From Rhynchonema sp. JSB1_4 (taxonomy: Eukaryota; Nematoda; Chromadorea; Monhysterida; Xyalidae): DNA of 64,000 bases. Below, in pieces: positions 11,852 through 23,224 of the stretch. Position numbers and translations under genes: made by a program. A model generated the notes under the pieces. It ran no database searches, was not told the origin of the DNA, and saw nothing but the letters and a program-made list of their open reading frames with translations. The stretch is taken from the NCBI GenBank assembly GCA_030248065.1, contig JASAMV010007160.1, forward strand, positions 1-64,000. Reading direction: 5' to 3'. Each line of letters begins with the position of its first letter. Within the stretch, counting starts at the first letter, position 1.

Positions 11852-14800
11852 CTAAAACAATCCATTTCGTCGATAGTAAAAATCCAACAAACGAAACTCG
11901 ACTTCTGTGTACCCGATGACGGACATGTATTGTTTGAGGAAGTATCGTTGTGTTTTGATCGATTCGTCCGTTCCCGCTTCACCAGCTTTGTCACATTCAT
12001 TGCACTCGATCTGGATGTAGTCCACCTTTATAGCGTGCCACTGAAACATCAATTACCGGTTAATTATCTGTGTTGACTCCGCGCCGCCACGGATGGACAT
12101 GATAAAGAAATAATGTTGGATTGTCTTTTGTGAGACGCGAAACCACAATGTTTTTGCAATAAGATTATTTATGCGACGTTTCGATGCCCACAAAGCATCA
12201 TCATCAGGCAAATTACCCCACCGAAAAAAGAGAGAGAAACTATAAATACTAAATGATTGCACAAAAGAATTAGAATTTCATGTCAAGAGTCAAGTCAAAT
12301 ATCATATGATAAGGAAAACAACGGTTCGACTTGGTCGTCTGACATGACGTTTTACTATGGCTGGAACTCACAAAAGAGATTTACACGACTCGTCGTACGA
12401 GTTGTTCGCAGCACGCTGCTGATGTCATATTTTCGAAACAAAGGGTCAAATTTGACACGTTGTTGGTCATGGATGGATGAACAATTGCCCGACACTGACT
12501 TAAACAGCTACTTGATTCGGTCAAATAACCTTTGTCTACACGTACACACTTGAGATGGTGATTTTCAAAGTTTTCACGAAATTTTGACCCTGTCATCTCA
12601 CACGTACTGACGTCATAATTCGTTCGGAATCATGCAAAGGCAAACCAGCCGTGCTTTGTAGGTATAGACTATGCCACCTTAAATTCTTGCACACAGGGTT
12701 ACTGTAGCCAAATCTCGCGCGGTTTGTGTGCGAAAGCGCCAGGATCCTGAAACATTTAGCGAATTGTCGTCGTGTGTCCGTTTGTTGTATAGCAGCTTCA
12801 CACACAAACCACAGAAGACGTGGCTGCAGTAACCAGAACAACCGTGCTGATTTGGGAAATGTCACACGTTGTGGAATACAACGTGGTACATGAGAACGTT
12901 CTCTTTCTATTCGTTTTGCGTAGCACACCACCTCAGAAATCGGGCTCGTGTTGGCGTAGTTTGCCTTTATATTATGTTTTTGCACCGCTGATATTTCTGC
13001 ACCAAAAATCTTTTTTGAACGCTCGACCTCTCAAATGTTGAAAAAATGGGAAGGAAAGGGAACGAAATTACGGATCACGAAAGCTCAAACACTAGATTTT
13101 TTTTGAATTATATTGTTGGTTCTTCAGTTTTATGTCTGAAATAGTGGTGAGCACAACATTTGTCATACCACAAAACTCACTTATCCTCATGCAACCAGTG
13201 GTTGGTGACATACAAAAGATACCGTGTGTGCGAACATCTTGCAAATTCTTTAAAGTGTAAATTCCTTATGGTGACAAAAATGACCGGGTCCGGTTTACGT
13301 CACTATAGTGAGGGTACTGCATTTAGCTAACAAATGTTTCACGCACCGGTATTGACATGAGCAACGCAGCCTCCCTGCCGTCGACATCAATGCTGAAATA
13401 GTCCCATTCTTTCCATCCTAATGTTTCAATAATCGCACTTAACGGCACGCTCGTGCACATGGTGGACGCGTCGTATACTTCGGAGTTGGTGATCGGGGTC
13501 GGGTCGAACTGGTAACCGACGCACGCCTTGAAACATCAGGTTGCAATGGGTGAGTTTGCTTGTTGGCAGAAGACGATGTTGAATAATAACGGGGAACGCA
13601 TGTACATTCCCAAATCCTTTGTGAACAAAAAATGGCTTTCTTCGACTGGGGCTCGAACCCAAGTCCTCTGCCTAACCGGGGCATTGCTCTACCAACTGAG
13701 CTATCGAAGTTATCAGGTTGCAGTTCAAATTTGGACCAACGTAAGAGTTGTTCATAAGGTGTCGGTGAAAAACTGTTATGCTCATGGAAATTTTAGTGAT
13801 CTAACGCTGTTACCATAGTATGATAAGAAGTATACAAAAATCTAATGGCCAATCGCATCCGAGCCAGGGCTCATCATACGCAACTTTCAACTGATGTTTC
13901 ACAGTATTTTGAACCTGTACCCAAACCAACATTAATTGCGTACGCCTTTCGGTTGAGTGCGACCAACTTAGTGAACGCACTCATTGACGGTTCAATGAGC
14001 ACACCGGTCCAATTGTAGTAGCGCTCAAACATCAGGCTGTTTGAATACGTGTAGCCGTCAAACGCTCCAATCTGGTACAGTAACGTTTAGCAGTGTAATT
14101 AAATGTATTTTATTGGAGACGCTGTAAAAACTGCGATCGGCGGAAATCAAGGAGTCGTTACGTGTCTGATATTCAATACAGCACAACGTCACATAGCACA
14201 AGCGTCAAGCTGTCACGTAGAGTAATTCCCAATGTTCCAGCAGATTCGGAAACTGGTTGTCTGCATGGCCAGGGAATATCGAAATCTTTGCGACCAGCTT
14301 CCACGTCCGTTTCTTTTCTCTCTCTGGCAGATAGGCTTAGGCTTTTTATCAGGGTTTGCTGGGCCTGGGATCGTCCGGGCCTGAAAAACTGGGCCGGCTG
14401 AAAAGGTCGGGCCTGAACTTTCGGGCCTGAAAACTCGCTGAATACGCTACAAAATTAAATGCTGCGCGTGATTATTTTCAGCCGCGCTTCAGCTTGGCGC
14501 GCGTGGTGTATGACATTGTATCTGTTGGACCGGCTTTGATTCTTTACCGCATATCGGGAGTTTTACAGCGTCTTTAATGCCAGGACAAAATGTTTTGTTG
14601 TTTGTTTCAGTTTTTGATACGAATGAAAATCTGCGCACTTCTCAAACCTCCAGAAATCTGCCATTCCGTTTGTGTTTGAAATATTTTTCAGCCAAATGCG
14701 TTGACTGTCCGTATTGCGAGTGATCGAGGTAACCGTCAGGGAGCTGCTTTTGTGCTTCACCAGCTGTGTGAATGAAGCACTGAAACTCAGTTTCATACTT

Positions 14801-15054
14801 GCTTGATTATTCGCTTCAGTCAACCAACCAGGTATTGCATAATATGTCAAATTCGGTATGTTGTATTCGCGTGAGCTCGGTGGCAACAGGTGATGTTTCA
14901 CCCAGCTCAATGCTGATTGGCTGTGCAACGGGCAGACTGATGGTGCACCGGGCATCGTCAGTGATTGAGGTCGGAACTGGTGCAGCACGAGCAACAGCAA
15001 CGACACGAAAGCCGCCCGGATGACGCAAAAACGAATGGCTCTGGTTGACATCAT
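11852..15054 (-). CDS. FkbM-type methyltransferase, type II membrane protein
   Basis: The gene is on the minus strand. Exon 1 starts at 15054 (ATG ATG) and runs to roughly 14600-14650. Exon 2 is 14071-13931, exon 3 is 13526-13347, and exon 4 is 12040-11852. Exons 2-4 join in phase. Exon 1 encodes a signal anchor (FVSLLLLVLHQF) and LPPSSREYN, a motif seen before the FkbM core. Exon 2 has IGAFDGYTYSN, WTGVLIEPS and NRKAYAIN, the SAM-binding and acidic-loop region of FkbM methyltransferases. Exon 3 has WDYFSIDVDGREAALL, corresponding to the family's DxDG/E signature. Exon 4 ends with VDYIQIE and a C-terminal FYYRR. The family uses S-adenosylmethionine; the substrate is unknown. The exon 1 to exon 2 junction does not close in phase at an obvious donor, so a small exon or unusual splice site may be missing. 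The tRNA-like locus at 13639 and repeat 12635-12970 lie in its introns. Confidence 0.75.
12635..12970. repeat. Chimeric MITE: family D left half, family A right half
   Basis: The left end is AAAGGCAAACCAGCCGTGC (family D). The D-type blocks GGGTTACTGTAGCC and CTCGCGCGG follow. At about 12836 the sequence switches to family A (GTGCTGATTTGGGAAATGTC). It ends with the A terminus GTTGGCGTAGTTTGCCTTTA. D and A share the outer 10 bp AAAGGCAAAC. Confidence 0.7.
13639..13710 (-). tRNA. tRNA-like sequence, probably a pseudogene or unusual tRNA
   Basis: On the minus strand the sequence has a box A (TAGCTCAGTTGG) and a box B (GGTTCGAGCCC). The acceptor stem pairs ACTTCGA with TCGAAG plus one A-A mismatch at the end pair. 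D, anticodon and T stems can all be drawn. The anticodon loop reads CCGGTTA, so position 33 would be C instead of the nearly invariant U. Taken literally the anticodon is GGT (Thr). It lies in an intron of the FkbM-type gene. Whether it is functional is open. Confidence 0.5.
14340..14432. repeat. GGGCCTGAA short tandem repeats
   Basis: Units related to GGGCCTGAAAA recur several times with spacers inside the first intron of the FkbM-type gene. No other function is seen. Confidence 0.5.
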
Positions 15055-15986
15055 GGCAAATCACTGCGGCAATTTTTGTTCGACCAAGTAAATTTCATAA
15101 AAAAATAAAAAATGAAGTTAGAAATAAAGCGGTAGTTCGTGTGTGTTTCGGACGCTTCGCGCAATGTTTCAGTCATAAAGCTGTGCGTGTCAGCTACGTG
15201 GCTTTGTTGACCGAGTGTTAAGCTGAATGTCTGCCTCTGCTTGTATACGTGGAGTTTGCCGTCGTCTATAAAAAATATATGGAACCCTGAAATTCAGGGT
15301 TGAAATACAAAATATAAATATAATATATAAATATAACGCACGCTCGCATGAGCGCGTTTATTCTCACGGTCTGAGAGCACTAAAGTAAAGACATTTGCAG
15401 GAGCGCTGTTGTGGGCCTGAACTCATGTGTTGTTTGTCCAGCATTCAAGGCCTTTGAATTTGTCGAAACTCCAAATATGCCATGCAGTTAGAAAAAAGGT
15501 ATACATACGCTGCTGGTAAATGAAAGCAAACACATAGCTTGGACATTCACAACCTTTCTTCCATCCCTTCTCAAAACCCGACCTGCATGTGGGACTTTGT
15601 GAATGACAGATACAAAATCTGCGAAATCGGGCGAAGACAGCCGTTTCTTTCAGCGTGTGCAAATCTAAGGCGGATCAAATTCATCAAGTATCAAGGTTTC
15701 AAAATTTAGCCGCCGCCAAACACATTTTCACTGATCATGCTGGGGTGTGCATCTTTGCATGTGCCCGAAATGAAGGCTTAGGCTTGGCATTCCGTCGAAA
15801 ATGCCCGTGGAGCCGTTCATACAGAACGTTTCTTGAGCAACGTTGTGTCGAAGAAATACGTATGCTGTTGGAACGATACGTTCTTCTTCATGCCAGTCCC
15901 GTTTATGATCTGAAGATCAGTGCGCTTGCACAAGCTTTATAATAGCACAAATTCTTGTGAGTGTGGTTTTGATGTTCGTTGGCGAT
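15055..15986. other. Divergent intergenic region
   Basis: This separates the FkbM-type gene (minus) from the PAN-domain gene (plus), so both promoters should lie between 15055 and 16927. No TATA box or initiator could be assigned. The open frame at 15655-15942 begins with GTG, has no recognised domain and was not accepted as a gene. Confidence 0.4.
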
Positions 15987-15994
15987 GTTGACGG

Positions 15995-16674
15995 CAGTGG
16001 TTACTAAAAAAATTTTTTATTCAGACCCCATTTTTTTTTATTCCAGCCAAAAACTGCCCGAAACGAAAAAAAATCAGCGCTAAAGCAAAAAATAGTGGCA
16101 TTTTTCTTCCATAACGTGTGGTAAGTGCATATAAAGCACTCACGACACGAAAAGAATACTAAACAATGGTCAATGAGTACCAACAGTAGTCAGGTACACA
16201 CCCGTACACTTCCCCCACGTGGTGTGGGTGCCTTCGTGTGGCTTTGTGACACTCAAGACGGTAAATTTGGGTGAAACTATTGCCTCTTGGTACACGACCA
16301 ATGCAAATATGTGACAAACAGTGTAAATATAGAGTGAATATCACACCGAATCACTGCTTTCGGGTCTGTTGCATGGATAAATGCATGCCCACCCAGTCAC
16401 ATGTACATGTGTAATCATATGAGAGGCCATGTGAGTGTGTGGACTATGTCTAGATGCCACAAAACAACGGTTATCATTATGGCACCCAATACACCCATGG
16501 TAGGGTCGGGTGATGTTAACAGTAGCAATTTTTATGCAAAAAATAGCACTTTTAGAGCAATAAATGGAGAAATTTTCGAATTTTGAAATAATAAAAAAAA
16601 ATTTTTTTAACTTTTGAAACGAATTTTTTTAAAAAAAATTTTTTTTAATAAAAAATTTTTTTTAAAAACCACTG
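15995..16674. mobile_element. hAT-type MITE, 680 bp, with perfect 8-bp duplication
   Basis: The element begins CAGTGGTTACTAAAAAAA and ends TTTAAAAACCACTG. It is bordered on both sides by GTTGACGG (15987-15994 and 16675-16682), an exact 8-bp target duplication typical of hAT elements. The interior is A/T-rich with no transposase. It lies between two divergent genes. Confidence 0.9.
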
Positions 16675-16927
16675 GTTGACGGTACAGCACAGCACAAATT
16701 CTTCCTGGGGGCTGTTGAATGAATATTTGGTGGAACAACGAATCCACCTGGAGCGTAGCGAGCAGTTGGGGTTTATTTCAAAGAATATAAAACCCCAGGC
16801 AAACATCTATTGAAATAGCAGCAAAAGCAATTTAGCATCTGAATACTAAAGAATATTTTAATGGCCGGACCGTTTAGCTCTGTAAGTCCAACGTTGAACG
16901 AATTTTATTGCAAAAACCTACCTAAAA

Positions 16928-19900
16928 ATGTACGTCTCGGCGAGTATTTTGTTATCACTTGTTTTCACTGTTGGAATATTTGCCAATGTTGAAAGCTCCA
17001 AGTCGAAAATCTGTTTCGTGCGTGCCAATCTGACGGTTGTCGGTCGAGCGCCAAATGTGATGTCAGTCGCCACTTTGAAGGAATGCATGGACATTTGTGA
17101 CACACTCATGGACTGTCGGTTGGTAAAGAAATAGAGCTTTATGCGAATCTGAACATGACCTACAAGTTACGGGGGGGGGCAATAATTTGGTTCAACTTGC
17201 AGTGCAGGGCAGTTTTACGGCGAATCGCAGGACAGCTGCCATTTATTCGCCTCGTTCAGTTTAGCCGATTTCTGGTCAAATGTTATCTACGATGATAAAA
17301 TTGATGTGACTTATTTCGACTCGATGCAGTGCGACCTACAGTGTAAAGCAGGTATTCTTACGATCGTGTAGTTGGGATTATTTTGCCAGAAAACTTTGCC
17401 GTATATGTGGGGGTCACTTTCTTCCACACGATAGTCAGCCTACACGATCAAGAATGATTGTCTATGACTAAGTGTTCCAATCTCAGAGATTAAACATCAT
17501 TTTGCGAAATCAAATTTGGTCATCATTCCTGCCAGGTCCTGTCTTGTAGTCAAGTGACTTTTGCATTTTATGTGGAGACCACTGATGTGACTAAATTTTG
17601 ACCAGGTTAAAAGGTATTCCCAGTCTTTGGATGAAAACTTTCTTGCACGCCGGTCAAAATTAGTGCGGCATTAGCACATAACGAAATGTCCTGGATGCAA
17701 AGGTCACGTGACAAGACCGAAAAACCGGACCGATCACCATAGTTGATTACGTCTTCTTTCTTAAATTCAGGCGACAGTGATGTGACAACTGAGCCCAGCG
17801 TGCAGCCACACGGATCTGGTGAATATGGTAACCGAAAACGCAACGGTAGGTGGGTACCTATAGTCCAACCACCAGCTCATGAGACGACTTTTTTCAAAGC
17901 TTGCTTGGCCAGACTCAAAAATGCATCGATTACACAGGTTTTCGCAAACAAAAGAAAGAGATCGGGCTGAGAGAGATGATGACAAGTTCCTGCTGGCTGA
18001 CCTCAATTTGTTGCGTGCTTACGCGAACAGCAACGTTGTTCAACACACAAATGTTTTGGGAGTCAAAAGGGAATTTACGCACCGGGGTGGAGAGCGTATT
18101 TAAAAAAAACACGTGCGTTTCTCTTTCTTTTATTTCCGAAATACGTGGAACCGGAACATTATTGGAACCGCACAAGCCAATTTAAAAAAGTCGTCTCATG
18201 AGTTCGTGGCTGGACTATACCTACAGCGTCTAGTCCAGCCACGACCTCATGATGAGACGACTTATTTTGAAGTTGACTTGTACGGATCCAATAATGTTCC
18301 GGTTCCACGTATTTCGGAAATGAAAGAAAGAGAAACGCGTGTATTTTTTAAAAACACGCTCCCCACCTCGGTGCGTAAAATCCCTTTTGACTCCCAAAAC
18401 ATTTATGTGTTGAACGACGTTGCTCTTCGCGTAAGCACGCACAAATTGAGGTCAGCCAGGAGCCAGCTGGAACTTGTCATCATCTCTTTCGGCCCAATCT
18501 CTTTCTTTTGTCTTCGAAACACGTGTTACCGGATCGTAATTGAATCTGGCCAAGCAAGCTTTAAAAAGAGTCGTCTCGAGCTCGTGGTTGGACTATATAG
18601 GCAAACCACGCCAACACGAGCCCGATTTCGCAGCTGGCAGAATAGTGAAACATTCATACGTGGCTGCTGATTTGGGAAATGTTACACGTTGAAGAATACC
18701 AAGTGGAGGATGATGATTTTCTCTTTCTATTCGTTTTGAATACACAGCCCTTCGAAATCGGGCTCGTGTTGGCGTAGTTTGCCTTTACATTGCGATTTCA
18801 CTGTGTCTAGGGCTCGCGGACTCGTCTAGGAAACGGGAAATCGAAATGATCTTTTGTTGGCTTTTCTTCTTCAGCATGGGCTGGAAATAGACTTTATATC
18901 TTTTTCAGACATGTTCATGAAGTTCACGACCCTGAGGAATTGACTTAGACTACATTTTTCAACTTACAGTTAGCGGCTCACGCACTGAACCGCTCAATCA
19001 AGAAATTAACGGATTTAATGGCACGTGTGCGTAACCAGAATACTCGCTTGAACGTGTCTCAGCATGAACAGGCCTGAATTCTTGGCTAAATATTGTTATA
19101 CAGTTGTTGTTCATTTTCCAAAGGGCAACTTCGCCTTTGAGTGCCCTTCCTTTACATTGCCAGTTTACATCAACAAACAACAGGATTTGCATCCACTTTT
19201 TAAAACATCAAAGGAACGCTCATAGCGGCCAGCTGTTGCGTTAGTAACTTCTCAAACCAAAAACTAGGGCAAGAAATTTACGGGAAATATCTGTGTTCCG
19301 CGGGAAATTTGCGGGAAATTCATATTTTCAGCGGGAAATTTAAGGGAAATTTCTATTTTGCGCGGGAAATCTGCGGGAAATATAATCATTTCCCGCGGGA
19401 AATTTCCCGTTTTCCCGCATTTCCCGCGGGAAATGGGCCTTTTCCCGCGATTTCCCGTCCTTCAAAATTCTGAAAACCATTTCCCGCGACATTTCCCGTC
19501 CTTCAAAATTCCAAACTTCCACTTCCCACAAGAATTCCCGGACCCTTGGGGAAAACGGGAAATTTCCCCAACTTTTCCCGCCCTTCAAAAAAATTTCCAG
19601 CGCGAGCCCCTGTGTACACTGCTTGTGGTGGCTCTCTGCCCTCGCTTTGCACGGCTGATGTGAAGAAACTCTGTTTATGAGTTTGCACGCAGTGATGTTA
19701 CAGCCCAGCAATAAGATCTGCTGATATACCGTTTTGCAGGCAAATTTGCCAGACGCGTTCGCACTGACGAGTCCTGCCTGGCGCCTCAGTCTGCCTGCGA
19801 AAGCAGGGCAAAACAGACCAACATTACTACACTCACTACATTTTCATCTTGTAGATGACATTTCTATACAACATTCATCAAAATTGGCAAACCATTCAGG

Positions 19901-21943
19901 CTGCGTGCCAATTGCCATGTACCACTCAACCACGAATCTGTACCGCAACCCTTCGAAGAGTCATTACTGGACAAGTCGAACATTCAAGACCGGTTTTCAA
20001 ACGATCGAACCTTACTTAATCATCGGTGAACCGACCGGCAGAGAAAAATATCGCGATTTCATCGACGAAACCAAGGGAAGTCCAACTAATCATGGTCGTT
20101 TCCTTCTGAACTGGATCTTTATGTGCTTCACATGGTCAAGAACACTTCAGACTGTGGTCACTGGAGTTTTCAACGTAAAGCCCCCGGAGCTCTAAATGGG
20201 AATTGGTGGAAGACTAGAACCTTCGGGGGCTTTAAAGGGTCTCCGCCATATATATGCGACCAAAACCAATCTCATTGAAACTTGGCACGGTAACTGGGCT
20301 TGGTCCAAAACACTCACGGCCAAGAAAATTTTTTCCCATATCAGCTTCCTGTCTGAGCCCGGAGGGCTGAAAGGTAAAAAGTTTTGACCCTACCTCCGCA
20401 CCTTGAAATTAAAATACCGATCTGTTTCGCATTTTCTTTGTGTGCCGTTTGGTCACAAATGTTTCAAACGCTTTGGCTCAACTTTGGGAGCAACCGGAAG
20501 TCGGAAATGAACCGCTTTAGAAAAGTCGTGTTCATTGAGGTCCATGCGTTGGACTTGGAACTACAACCGGCCTTATAACCGGACCAGCGTCTACGGTGCC
20601 TTCAATTGAACGACTTCTACCCAAGATACGTTAGAGCTACAATCTTGGATTTTGATCGATAAACAACAATAACATTGGGGCTTCATCGGACAGTAAATAT
20701 CACACTTCCATCACAACTGTGGGTAGGCTATAAATATGACGGAAGCGAAAATTTGGTAAAATTATGTATTTTTTGTAAGATTCATTTGTTGCTCGCACCT
20801 CCAAGGATGCAGATGAACCAACATAGCTTTGCACATAATTAACAACAATTATATTTTTACTATCTGGCGTGCCATATGTCACCTCGGTACATTGTTATTA
20901 AAATAGGAAAATATGACACAAAAAGCGTGCCCTGGGTCCCCAGAAAAATGCAAAAAAGCTGAGGCTCACCACAGTTGAGCGAGCTTTTTTCGAAACTTGG
21001 CAGCGATGGAAAATCAGTCTTGGATCGCTTGTGTAGCGCGATAAGTGGGCTTTTTACCTGCTTTATAGTAAAGCTCTGTGCGCTCTCTATATGGCCGAAA
21101 AATACAACAAAAAAAATCTTTCTGAAATCTTTTGGTTTTGGAAAAACAGCGCGAGCTGTGGCAGTACCAAAAAAATGAGTATAATTTTAAATTAGAGCCA
21201 AGGCGTTTATGAAACATTTGTGACCAAACGGCACACAAAGAACATGCGAAACAGATCGGTATTTTAATTTCAAGGTGCGGAGATAGGGTCACAATTTTTT
21301 ACCTTGCAGCCCTCCGGGCTCAGACAGGGCGCTGATATGGGAAAAAATTTTCTTGGCCGTCAGTGTTTTGGACCAAGCCCAGTTACCGTGCCAAGTATCA
21401 AAGAGATTGGTTTTTGTCACATATATATGGCGGAGACCCTTTAAATGGAAAAATATTCACTTGGTGCCCCTCGAGGGCTCTATATGGGGTATGTGGGAAA
21501 CTCCGGTAATTTCAGCTGTACAAGCCCGGGACGACGTTTTATGCCAACACCTCTGACGTATACACTGCAGCCGTTTGCGGTGGAAGTGCTCCGACGATGT
21601 ATTCGGAAGGCCATGGCCTGTTTAGTCTGAGCAATTACGCTGTGGCATGGCGCACTCGCACAGGAAAGCCGTACGCGTTTCAAAACCGGATACAGCGTCA
21701 TTTCCGACTCATGATGCATGCGTTCGTTTTTTTAGCACCAGATATCTCAAGTACGAATGCACTGAGAGCGGACGTTGGCTGGTGTACGGCCTGTGCACTG
21801 GAAAGAAGGCTGGAGTCGAATTCCTGGATTGTCCGTGCGCCAATTGTGATTGTGCCTATAGTCCACTCGCGGTTGCGGGCGGGGAGGGATTGGACTCAGA
21901 CATACTCTTGGGACATTGTGAAAACTCTGTCAAACATTATTAG
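16928..21943 (+). CDS. Secreted PAN/apple-domain protein
   Basis: Six exons join in phase: 16928-17118, 17203-17351, 17771-17827, 19900-20174, 21516-21670 and 21736-21943. They sum to 1035 nt including the stop, giving 344 residues. Residues 1-23 are a signal peptide (LLSLVFTVGIFANVES). Residues about 28-110 form a PAN-like module with the expected cysteine pattern: CFVRANLTV, LKECMDICDTLMDC, FYGESQDSCHLF and MQCDLQC. PAN modules bind proteins or glycans outside the cell. The C-terminal part (CVPIAMYHSTT, CGGSAP, LKYECTESGRWLVYGLCTG, CPCANCDC) is Cys- and aromatic-rich and I do not recognise it. Intron 3 (17828-19899) holds a three-element repeat cluster. Intron 4 (20175-21515) is essentially one palindromic element whose arm appears to supply the donor. 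Intron 5 is 65 bp. Confidence 0.75.
17860..18219. repeat. MITE family B, copy 2
   Basis: The left end is TATAGTCCAACCACCAGCTC then ATGAGACGAC. The right end is GTCGTCTCATGAGTTCGTGG then CTGGACTATA. The interior blocks match copies 1 and 3. It is head-to-head with copy 3, with only 9 bp between. Confidence 0.8.
18229..18598. repeat. MITE family B, copy 3
   Basis: It starts with CTAGTCCAGCCACGACCTC and ends with CTCGTGGTTGGACTATA. It is inverted relative to copy 2. The adjacent left arms of this copy and right arm of copy 2 could form one long hairpin. Confidence 0.8.
18599..18788. repeat. MITE family A, copy 2
   Basis: It begins AGGCAAACCACGCCAACACG and ends GTTGGCGTAGTTTGCCTTTA. It includes GTGAAACATTC (octamer at 18647). 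It directly abuts family B copy 3, making a three-element cluster inside intron 3 of the PAN-domain gene. Confidence 0.85.
19264..19600. repeat. GCGGGAAATTT minisatellite with a reversed half
   Basis: Units of GCGGGAAATTT run to about 19390, then switch to the complement TTTCCCGCG/ATTTCCCGTCC through 19600. The array is therefore an inverted pair of short tandem repeats. Predicted peptides across it are repeat artefacts. Confidence 0.65.
20163..21512. repeat. Palindromic element H, ~1.35 kb (family G-like ends)
   Basis: Arms of about 330 bp face each other around a single-copy core of about 0.7 kb. The left end is TGGAGTTTTCAACGTAAAGC and the right end is GGGAAACTCCGGTA. Matched inner blocks are GGTCTCCGCCATATATATG, GTTTTGGTCAC/GTGACAAAAAC and the block with ACAAATGTTTCA (left) and TGAAACATTTGT (right). 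The ends resemble family G at 8812-10736. Confidence 0.75.
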
Positions 21944-23224
21944 CAATGTTTCTTTTTGTCAAAGCTTGCGTGACTGAACCACGTTGATGTGTTTGCAAGA
22001 GGTTTGAAACCGCTGATAGATAATTTTGTTGGTATCAGCATGCTGAGATGAGACACAAACTCTGTGTAGCTGGAATTATACTGTAGATGATCAGATTATG
22101 GTAAAGGAATGGGCATCGAAAAATAATGAAATTCATTATTATCTGCGGTAAAAAGGCTACGCTGGACGTATTTCGAAACTTTACGAAAATGTGTCCGGTT
22201 GCGCATGTGTCGGTCAGCAGCATCACGCCAAAAAAACCAGAGAAGTCCTCTTCGTTGGCCGACTTTGACACACAGTTTTGTGCCGTGTTGGTGACACGTA
22301 TACTAACGCAGGTTATCAACCTGCTGGTGTTGTGATGTGTGGGCTAACAGTTGTGTCGTGAAATCATTATGTCATCGTCGAACGGATGAGGCCCAAATGA
22401 GGCGCGAAAATTAGACGTGTGATTTGACGACATTACTATAAGCCGCAATGTATCGAGTTCTCGAAATCGCTCGGTCGCAATATGGGGTTTTTGGACCATT
22501 GCTCGTGCAATGGAAATCTGGAATTATTTGATTTTATTGTTTCTGTTTTTCTGATATGTGGTCTGTATTTGGCATGTCCACAGATCGTCTGACGGACATA
22601 AAAAAAATTCCAGACAGGTTGAAAATTTTATCACGAAAAATCATTAAAAAATGATAATTGCAAAATTTTGAGAACAAGACCAAAAGCGATGGGGAGAAAG
22701 TACACGCAAAAATGAAACAAACCCGACAAATACACATAGTAGAACGATGTATCTTTCAACGACAAATAGGGGTGTCAATAATGGTAACGGTGATAGTGAA
22801 ACACAACACAGCGAAAGCGGACCAATCACAGACCAAACGTAAATCAGTTGAAAGCAAGAGCAAAACCAAAAAAACCGCTCGCTACATGGGCATAAAGCGT
22901 TAAAGAAATCTTAAAACAAGGATAAAAACAGAGCGCGCTGCGGACGTTCGAAGAATATCAAAGGGTAGTGCAGTTATACAACACGGCACTTACACGGTGA
23001 TTCAATTCGCTCTCTCGGCTGAGATAACCACTTGCAAGAACATTGTCCTTTACTCAACATGAGAAAAGGGCCCCCAATCGTCAATTGTTAGTCATGATGA
23101 AACTGTGCTTGTACAGCAACCTGTCCCAAAAACGTAGATACTACGTTTACGAATATTAATCACAATTCTAACATACGCTGAACAAGTGCTTTAAAACTTG
23201 TAATTTATAGTTTTTGCTATTGGT
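21944..23224. other. Convergent intergenic region, no gene recognised
   Basis: It lies between the stop of the PAN-domain gene and the stop of the srsx-like gene. It is AT-rich with no convincing exon. It is one of the longest stretches with no copy of the TGAAACAT octamer. Confidence 0.5.

Noticed and set aside
15655..15942. 95-codon open frame
   Set aside because: It begins with GTG, has no recognised domain, no splice context and no family resemblance.
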